Of a stretch of 54,293 bases of DNA, positions 48,901 through 54,293 are shown one piece after another. The DNA comes from Verrucomicrobiota bacterium (GTDB taxonomy: Bacteria > Verrucomicrobiota > Verrucomicrobiia > Limisphaerales > UBA9464). Positions within the stretch are counted from its first letter, which is position 1. Each line of letters opens with the position of its first letter. Both the position numbers and the translations under genes were made by a program. The stretch is from positions 1 through 54,293 of the forward strand of contig VHCG01000026.1 in assembly GCA_016871805.1 (NCBI GenBank), given 5' to 3'. The notes beneath the pieces were generated by a model that did not search any database, was not told where the DNA came from, and saw only the letters and a program-made list of their open reading frames with translations.

Positions 48901-49864
48901 TGGCGACCTCCTCGCGGGTCGCGGGATTCCAGACCCGGACCCGATGGTCACCACCTGCGGTGACCAGACGTGATCCATCGGCGCTGAACTCGAGGTCAAA
49001 GACGGCATCGGCGTGCGCCTTCCAGGAGACGGGATTCCGGGAGGGATCCTGCCAGGGGATCAGCCGGACCCGTCCGGCCCGCCCCTCGACCCCGTCGGCC
49101 ACCGCCAACGTCACGCCGTCCGGCGCAAAGGCGAGGTCCCGAATGCGCCCCACCAGACCATTGGTCCAGTCGCCACGCGGGCTTCCGGTGTCGGCATTCC
49201 AGAACCGCACCCGACGGAACCCACCGGTCACGAGCGTCCTCCCATCGGGACTCCAGGCCACCGACTCGATTCCCTCCGGATGCGCCTCCGTCTGAACAAA
49301 AACGGGGCCATTGGTCCGGGCCAGGTCCTGGACCGTGAGCACGGTCCCCTGGCCCACGGCGACCCGGTTCCCCTCGGGCGAGATCGCGACTCCCAGAGCG
49401 GGGGCCAGTCCTGGCGGCAGCGGGATGAGGGTCACCGGCTCCGGGGCATCCTCCTCGTCGAGAAACGCCTGGTTCCACCTCATGCCGGCGCGGATCCAGT
49501 CCCGGAGCAGACGGATCTGCCCGGGGTCCAGCTGCTTCTTGGGGGGCATGTGGGGGTCGGCACCCGGCTGGACGAGGGTCAGAAGCCGACTCTGGTCGGG
49601 CTTCCCGGGAATCCCGGCCGGACCTTCATCCCCCCCCTGGAGTAGGGCTTCCCGGGACGACAACGAGAGCCCGCCCTTCCGCTTGGCATCCCCATGGCAG
49701 GCGAAGCATTCCTGCTGGAGGACCTTGAGGGCGGCCCGGTCCCGTGCGGTGGAACCCGAGGGCGCGGCCATCAAACCGATCGCACCGACCGCACCTAGCC
49801 AGACCGCGGCCAAGGCTGCCATCCGCAGCCCACCACGACGGGATTCCGAGAGCCGGGAACGCAT
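45995..49864 (-). CDS. Multihaem WD40-DUF1549-DUF1553 fusion protein
   Basis: A 1289-residue exported protein. A hydrophobic signal lies near residues 15-33. A haem motif CFACH (53-57) opens a planctomycete-type cytochrome domain, then WD40 repeats (about 150-480, e.g. SVAWSPDGRTLVTGGFRRVR) and a bacterial-Ig-like segment follow. A second CxxxCH-type motif (CLSGGCH, about 605) precedes DUF1549, with a third haem-like CAKCHHHP near 955, and DUF1553 ends the protein (FGRGLVHPVDDFRTSNPCVH). The role of such fusions is not settled; envelope redox or polysaccharide breakdown has been proposed. It is paired with the DUF1501 gene. Confidence 0.88.
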   Translation of the reverse strand: MRSRLSESRRGGLRMAALAAVWLGAVGAIGLMAAPSGSTARDRAALKVLQQECFACHGDAKRKGGLSLSSREALLQGGDEGPAGIPGKPDQSRLLTLVQPGADPHMPPKKQLDPGQIRLLRDWIRAGMRWNQAFLDEEDAPEPVTLIPLPPGLAPALGVAISPEGNRVAVGQGTVLTVQDLARTNGPVFVQTEAHPEGIESVAWSPDGRTLVTGGFRRVRFWNADTGSPRGDWTNGLVGRIRDLAFAPDGVTLAVADGVEGRAGRVRLIPWQDPSRNPVSWKAHADAVFDLEFSADGSRLVTAGGDHRVRVWNPATREEVATLEGHTAQVFSAAFNTNATQVVSGGADRQIKVWDIATREKLVTLGNPASGVSGVAWPADSSTVFTVSESGAVHRYTQLKSHSGEQSSATADEKHLGTLPSGAVRLSASTNGIRIAVGGQDGSVRVWDREGQLLGSWTGISNRPVAPSTPSLARHSPKRAQAKSSVSRVTLRSSDVTALSVEPAEIVLTDDAPSQGVVVTATLRDGFEVDVTPGARISVGRGAPVRIESTGRIVAVRPGQGTVTVRAGGQEVAVPVTVRDSAAERPVPGFVRDILPALSEAGCLSGGCHSKPEGQNGFKLTVFSYDPKADHEEIVREGRQRRMFPAAPDQSLLLRKALGLVPHEGGRRFELGSETHQLLERWIRAGMPFAAPTEPVLEGLTLHPSERRYRRGATQTFLVTARYSDGSRRDVTALTTLESNDSERVRVDGPGRVTVGTLGGGEAVVVARYMGRVAASQVLVPAETVFPPERYAALPRNNFIDDQAYVRFQRLGLLPSDLCTDAEFLRRSTLDTVGRLPTPDEVREFLADPAPDKRSRWITRLLDHPAYGDYWANKWADLLRPNPDRVGVKSVFTLDQWLREQFRDNRPYDAFVRDLLQAEGSNHRNGPAVVYRDRREPAELTTMFSQLFLGTRMECAKCHHHPNEKWGQEDFYQLAAFFGPVKQKGAGLSPPISAGIESFYYAAGGEVRHPVTGAVMTPRPPDGPDLGAGSGDPRDRLAGWLLDPKNPFFAKAAVNRVWANFFGRGLVHPVDDFRTSNPCVHPELLDALAADFAAHGYDFKHLIRMILESRLYQLSSAPNETNLTDTRRFSRGYRRRLPAEVLMDAVRDVTGVSDTLAAMPEGSRAMQAWSYKIGSHFLDAFGRPNSSSDCPCERDLQLSVVQSLHLMNSQSVQSKLSDPKGRVRQLTSGDRPPREIVSALYLAALGRDPSALELSIALKAFEAPGATRETASEDLLWALLNSPEFVFNH

Positions 49865-49913
49865 GCGGTCTACTCCCGGAAGATGGGGGGGTGGAATCCC
49901 ATCGGATCGCGGC

Positions 49914-51389
49914 TCAGGCGAGGAGGCCCTTCACGATGTTGGCGGGCTCCACACCCGTCAGACGCTGGTCGAGGCCCTGGTACTTGAAGGTGAACTTCGA
50001 GTGGTCGATGCCCATGCAGTGCAGGATCGTCGCATTGAGATCGTTGAGATCGACCGGGTTCTCGACCGGGTTGTAGCTGAAGTCGTCGGTCTCGCCGTAG
50101 CTGATGCCACCCTTGATGCCACCGCCGGCGAGCCACATGCAGAAGTTCTTCGGGTGGTGGTCCCGTCCGTAGTCGTCGCGCTTGAGCGTGCCCTGCGAGT
50201 AGACGGTACGCCCAAACTCGCCGCCCCAGACAACCAAGGTCTCGTCGAGGAGACCCCGCTGCTTGAGGTCGGTGAGCAGCGCGGCCGTCGCCTGGTCGAT
50301 GTCCTTGCACTGCGCCCGGATGTCGGTGGGGAGGCTGCCGTGCTGATCCCATCCACGGTGGAGGATCTGGACGACCCGGACGCCGCGTTCGACCAGGCGC
50401 CGCGCCAGCAGGGTGCTCGCCGCAAAGGTGCCCGGCTTCTTCACCTCGTCGCCATACAGCGACAGCGTGGCCTGCGACTCCTTGCCGAGGTCCACGAGGT
50501 CCGGGACGCTCGACTGCATCCGGAACGCCATCTCGTACTGGGCGATCCGGGTCTGGATCTCCGGATCCCCGAACTCGTGGAACGACCGCTCGTTGAGCTT
50601 GTTCAGCGCGTTGAGCATGGTGCGACGATCGCTCCCGCTCACACCGGGGGGATTCTGGATGAAGAGCACAGGATCGCCGACCGCACGGAGAGCGACGCCG
50701 TTGTGGCGTCCGGGCAGGAATCCACTGCTCCACATCCGGGTGAACAGAGCCTGGGCGGCGGACTTGGAGGACCACGTCGGGGTGAGGACGACGAAACCGG
50801 GCAGGTCGTTGTTCTCGCTGCCAAGGCCGTAGGTCAGCCAGGAGCCAAGGCTCGCCTTCCCTGCCACCTCGGATCCGGTCATCACAAACGTGCAGGCCGG
50901 ATCATGGTTGATGGCGTTGGTATGGACCGTCTTCACCAGCGCGATGTCGTCCACCACCCCGGCGGTGTACGGCAGGATCTCGCTGATCCAGCGACCGCAC
51001 TTGCCGGCCTGGGTGAACTTGAACATCGAGGGCGCCACCGGCAGACGGGCCTGTCCGGAGGTCATCGTCGTGATGCGCTGTCCCATCCGGATCGATGCCG
51101 GCAGGTCCTTGTCGAACTGCTCGTGCAGGTTCGGCTTGTAGTCCCACATGTCGAGCTGCGACGGGGCCCCGTTCATGTGCAGGTAGATCAGCGACTTGGC
51201 CTTGGGGGCGAAGTTCGGGAATCCCGGCAGGGCCGGGTGGACCCGTTCGGTGGAGGGGGCCGCCCGCAGGGGATTCAGGCCGGCCTTGGCCCCCATGAGG
51301 GCCATCGCGAGACCGCCCATGCGGAGCCCGGTGCTGCCGAAGAACTGGCGACGGGTCTCGTACCGCTGGAAATCGAGGAAGGGTTGCAT
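49914..51389 (-). CDS. DUF1501 family exported protein
   Basis: A 491-residue protein with a twin-arginine-type signal ([20 protein letters not shown]). The DUF1501 core shows [20 protein letters not shown] near residue 65, [40 protein letters not shown] and [20 protein letters not shown]. The end has [15 protein letters not shown] and [18 protein letters not shown], sulfatase/alkaline-phosphatase-like metal motifs. Genes of this family nearly always neighbour DUF1549/DUF1553 genes, and here it stands between two of them. Its ATG is three bases after the stop of the next gene to the right. Confidence 0.93.
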   Translation of the reverse strand: MQPFLDFQRYETRRQFFGSTGLRMGGLAMALMGAKAGLNPLRAAPSTERVHPALPGFPNFAPKAKSLIYLHMNGAPSQLDMWDYKPNLHEQFDKDLPASIRMGQRITTMTSGQARLPVAPSMFKFTQAGKCGRWISEILPYTAGVVDDIALVKTVHTNAINHDPACTFVMTGSEVAGKASLGSWLTYGLGSENNDLPGFVVLTPTWSSKSAAQALFTRMWSSGFLPGRHNGVALRAVGDPVLFIQNPPGVSGSDRRTMLNALNKLNERSFHEFGDPEIQTRIAQYEMAFRMQSSVPDLVDLGKESQATLSLYGDEVKKPGTFAASTLLARRLVERGVRVVQILHRGWDQHGSLPTDIRAQCKDIDQATAALLTDLKQRGLLDETLVVWGGEFGRTVYSQGTLKRDDYGRDHHPKNFCMWLAGGGIKGGISYGETDDFSYNPVENPVDLNDLNATILHCMGIDHSKFTFKYQGLDQRLTGVEPANIVKGLLA

Positions 51390-51392
51390 GGT

Positions 51393-54293
51393 TCAGTTGC
51401 GGGTGACGGTTTCGTCGAGGTTCAGGAGGAGGTTGGCCGCGAGGGTGTAGGCCGCGAGCTCACCCTCGGGGAGCGTGGGGTTCGGACGCGACTCGCCGAA
51501 GGTGGTCGCCTTCTTCGCCGCATCGGGATCCCCGGCGTACCGCTGCAGATGCTGCTTCAGCGCATCGGAAACCACCGCGAGTTCGCCGGCCGAGGGCTTG
51601 CGGGCCAGGACCGTCTGGTACCCGTAGGCGATCCGGTCCTCCGGAGTCTTCCCGCCCTCGAGCAGCATGCGCTCGGCCAGCCCGCGGGCGGCCTCGAAGT
51701 GCTGGACGTCGTTCATCAGCTGCAGGGCCTGCAGCGGGGTGTTGCTCCGCTCGCGTCGCGTGCAGAACTGCTCCCGGTTGGGGGCATCGAACGAGGTCAT
51801 GAACGGCGCCGGGGCCGTGCGCTTGAAGAAGGTGTAGAGGCTGCGGCGATACAGCGATCCGCCGGCGTCCTGACGGTAGTCCTTGGTGTTGGACCCCGAG
51901 TAGGCGACAGGCTCCCAGATGTTGGGCGGCTGATAGGGCCTCACCCCCTTGCCCCCGAAGGTGGCGTCGAGAAGTCCCGACACGAACAGCGCGTTGTCGC
52001 GGAGCTGTTCGGCGTCCAGACGGTATCGCGGCCCCCGCTCGTAAAGCCGGTTGGCCGGATCGCGCGCGATCATCTCGGGCGTGACCTTCGAGGACTGCCG
52101 GTAGGTGGCCGACGTCACCATCAGCCGGACCAGGTTCTTCACGTCCCATCCGGTGGCCTGGAAGTACGACGCCATCCAGTCGAGGAGCTCCGGATGGCTC
52201 GGCGGCTGGCCCTGCGATCCGAAGTCGTCCGGCGTTGCGACGAGGCCCGTGCCGAAGAACTGCTGCCAGAAGCGGTTGACCGTAACGCGCGAGGTCAGGG
52301 GGTTCTCGGGCGCGACGAGCCAGAGGGCGAGGTCGATGCGCTTGGGACGCGCCGCCGGGGCGGGTTGGGTGTCGCCTGGAGGGGAATCGCTGGCCGACGC
52401 CGGGTGGAGCGACGGGAGGACGGCGGGCACGTTGGGCTCCACCTTCTCGCCCGGCTTGTCATAGGCCCCGCGCTGCATCACAAACGCATCGCGCGGCTTG
52501 TCGAGATCCTTGAACACAAACGTCTGCGGGATGGCGTCCACGAAGGCATCCCGCTGCTTGCGCAGCTCGGCTGCCTTCTGCCGCAGCGGCTCCACATCCC
52601 CGCGGGTGAGGCTGCAGATCCGGCTCAGATAGAAGTCCCGCAGACCGGTGTTCTGCTCCGGCGTGCGGTCCTTGACCGGGACGTCCTTGAGCACCTTCCG
52701 GAGGGGCTCGGGCAGTTCGCCGATCTCCTTGCCCTGGTTCTGCGACAGCCACGCTCCGAGGGATTGGGACGGATCGTTGGCCGGGTCGATCTTCCCGACC
52801 ACCCCCGCCTTGTCCCAGAACACCGTGCCACCCACCTGGGTGTAGGCGAGGCCCTTCACCGCATCGCCCTGTTTGAGGCCGACCGAGTCGGCCGGAACTT
52901 CGAGGCGCACCCACTTGCCCGGCTCCGGGAGGGCACCCATGTGGAACCGTCCCGCCTTGCCTTTCTCACCCCACCCGATGGCGTCGGGATCACCCCAGAT
53001 CGCGCGGTGCTCCCAGCCATCGGTATTGAACTGGAGCATGATCGCCTTGGGTGGATTCGCGGAATCGAGATAGACGTGCGTGTAGAGACGCGCTTGAGCC
53101 GGAACCGCCAGCCGACCGGCGTCGGCCTCGAACACGTCCTGGCCCAGTCCCGTCTCCTGACGTCGCAACGCCTTCTTCCCGGAGAAGACCTGTCCGGCAT
53201 CGACCGTCACGAATCCCGGACTGCCCTGGACGCGGAACCCGGCCGGGATCTCCTCGTCGAACCACACCACATCCTCGTCCCTCGCGGCTGGACGCGGATC
53301 CAGTGTCGCCGGATCGACGTAGACCAGACGGTCCACAGCGGCATTGAGCCGTTCCTCCGCCGAACGGATTCCGGCGTCGAAGTCCGCGATGCGCTTCGTG
53401 TCCTCCGCCCCCATCAGCTGCACGGTGGGCATGGTGCGCAGCGCGTTGCCGTCCATCGCGGGGTCGGCCGAGCTGTAGAAGAACGCATAGAGGGAATAAA
53501 ACTCCTTCTGGGAAAGCGGATCGAACTTGTGGTCGTGGCACACCGCACACCCGGCCGTGAGACCCAGCCACGTCTGGGCGGTCGTGGAGGCGCGGTCGAC
53601 GGCGTAGCGGAAGAGCCACTCGGCGTCGATCGACCCCCCCTCGCCCGTGGTCACGTTGCAGCGGTTGAATCCGGTCGCCACCAGCTGGTCCTGCGTCGGG
53701 GACGGCAACTGATCCCCCGCCAACTGCTCCACCGTGAAGCGGTCGAACGGCAGATTGCGGTTGAAGGCGGACACGACCCAGTCGCGGTATGCCCACATCT
53801 GCCGCTCGTTGTCGAGATGCATGCCATGGGTGTCGGCATACCGGGCGACGTCCAACCAATGCCGCGCCATCTGCTCACCATACTGGGGGGTGTCGAGGAA
53901 CCGCTCGACCAGCCGCTCGTAGGCCTTGGGCGCGGTGTCGGCGAGGAAGGCGTCGACCTCGGCCACCGTGGGCGGGAGTCCACGGACATCGAAGCTCAGC
54001 CGACGGATCAACGTGGTGCGGTCGGCCTCCGGGGAGGGTTTGAGTCCGTCGATCGCCAGTCGGGCCGCGATGAAGCGGTCGATCGGATTCCAGGACGTCT
54101 GTCCCGGCTGCGCCGGGGGAATGGTCGGAGAGGTGGTCGGCTCGAACGCCCAATGCTTCTGGTAGGAGGCCCCTTCCTCAATCCACCGCTTGAGGGTGTC
54201 CTTCTGGGCCGCGGTCAGCGACTTGTGGGTCTCCGGCGGTGGCATGACGTCGTCCGGATCCGTCGTCTGGAGCCGCTTCCACAGCTCGCTTTT
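51393..54293 (-). CDS. DUF1549/DUF1553 cytochrome-type protein (5' end outside window)
   Basis: The frame is open to the right edge, so the signal peptide and the N-terminal cytochrome domain are missing; 966 residues are visible. The first residues (LWKRLQTTDPDDVMPPPETH) are the end of a planctomycete-type cytochrome domain. DUF1549 follows (PIDRFIAARLAIDGLKPSPE), with a haem-like CAVCHDHKFDPLSQKEFY near visible residue 250. A beta-rich insert (about 320-510, with VYLDSANPPKAIMLQFNTDG) resembles a carbohydrate-binding or concanavalin-like domain. DUF1553 ends the protein (FGTGLVATPDDFGSQGQPPS). The insert suggests a polymer substrate. It is in one operon with the DUF1501 gene. Confidence 0.9.
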   Translation of the reverse strand, partial: KSELWKRLQTTDPDDVMPPPETHKSLTAAQKDTLKRWIEEGASYQKHWAFEPTTSPTIPPAQPGQTSWNPIDRFIAARLAIDGLKPSPEADRTTLIRRLSFDVRGLPPTVAEVDAFLADTAPKAYERLVERFLDTPQYGEQMARHWLDVARYADTHGMHLDNERQMWAYRDWVVSAFNRNLPFDRFTVEQLAGDQLPSPTQDQLVATGFNRCNVTTGEGGSIDAEWLFRYAVDRASTTAQTWLGLTAGCAVCHDHKFDPLSQKEFYSLYAFFYSSADPAMDGNALRTMPTVQLMGAEDTKRIADFDAGIRSAEERLNAAVDRLVYVDPATLDPRPAARDEDVVWFDEEIPAGFRVQGSPGFVTVDAGQVFSGKKALRRQETGLGQDVFEADAGRLAVPAQARLYTHVYLDSANPPKAIMLQFNTDGWEHRAIWGDPDAIGWGEKGKAGRFHMGALPEPGKWVRLEVPADSVGLKQGDAVKGLAYTQVGGTVFWDKAGVVGKIDPANDPSQSLGAWLSQNQGKEIGELPEPLRKVLKDVPVKDRTPEQNTGLRDFYLSRICSLTRGDVEPLRQKAAELRKQRDAFVDAIPQTFVFKDLDKPRDAFVMQRGAYDKPGEKVEPNVPAVLPSLHPASASDSPPGDTQPAPAARPKRIDLALWLVAPENPLTSRVTVNRFWQQFFGTGLVATPDDFGSQGQPPSHPELLDWMASYFQATGWDVKNLVRLMVTSATYRQSSKVTPEMIARDPANRLYERGPRYRLDAEQLRDNALFVSGLLDATFGGKGVRPYQPPNIWEPVAYSGSNTKDYRQDAGGSLYRRSLYTFFKRTAPAPFMTSFDAPNREQFCTRRERSNTPLQALQLMNDVQHFEAARGLAERMLLEGGKTPEDRIAYGYQTVLARKPSAGELAVVSDALKQHLQRYAGDPDAAKKATTFGESRPNPTLPEGELAAYTLAANLLLNLDETVTRN

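Noticed and set aside
45935..48973. A 1012-residue open frame on the plus strand opposite the multihaem gene
   Set aside because: It is the antisense of a gene with clear haem and DUF1549 motifs. The product has no domain pattern and is rich in Arg, Gly and His, as expected from GC-rich shadow frames.

Overview
The window (about 54 kb, GC-rich, strong G/C preference at third codon positions) fits a member of the Verrucomicrobiota, probably a soil or freshwater Pedosphaera/Limisphaerales-like lineage. Two signs point there together. The right end carries cytochrome/DUF1549/DUF1553 proteins flanking a DUF1501 protein, a hallmark of the Planctomycetes-Verrucomicrobia group. The middle carries a division and cell wall (dcw) cluster that includes ftsZ, which planctomycetes generally lack. 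This placement is inferred from gene content, not from an rRNA gene; no rRNA, tRNA, CRISPR array or complete insertion sequence was found.

Layout. 1-8.3 kb: a partial ABC-2 permease and a type IA topoisomerase (minus strand), a PAP2 phosphatase, a YghO-like GNAT protein, a lysine 2,3-aminomutase and a stand-alone DUF772 (transposase N-terminal) protein. 8.5-12.4 kb: cobalamin-dependent methionine synthase. 12.4-30.1 kb: one long minus-strand run, read from right to left as mraZ, a small basic unknown, rsmH, ftsL-like, ftsI, a 26-codon hydrophobic ORF, murF, mraY, a LysM membrane protein, ftsW, murG, murB, ddl, ftsQ, ftsA, ftsZ, argH. The cluster lacks murE, murD and murC. Its FtsZ has altered GTPase motifs but keeps the C-terminal FtsA-binding tail. 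Directly upstream of mraZ lie five repeats spaced exactly 10 bp apart, the architecture of an MraZ operator.

30.4-40.3 kb: queA followed closely by a RibD-C-type reductase; two pseudopilin-like genes flanking an orphan Rieske oxygenase that resembles glycine betaine/carnitine oxygenases; a cobalamin-binding protein without a signal peptide; a conserved unknown; a Nudix hydrolase; a methyltransferase; and an M48 membrane protease. 40.4-45.1 kb: a MacAB-like exporter operon with adaptor, ATPase and two tandem paralogous permeases. 45.1-45.5 kb: non-coding sequence with a strong hairpin and purine-rich tracts. 45.5-54.3 kb: a small PH-like membrane protein, then a WD40-DUF1549-DUF1553 multihaem protein, a DUF1501 protein and a second, truncated DUF1549/DUF1553 protein, all on the minus strand.

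Genes are packed tightly. Several convergent pairs are separated by only 6-16 bp and one pair overlaps, with no U-rich terminators visible between them. Within the dcw cluster several starts and stops overlap as ATGA, which suggests translational coupling.
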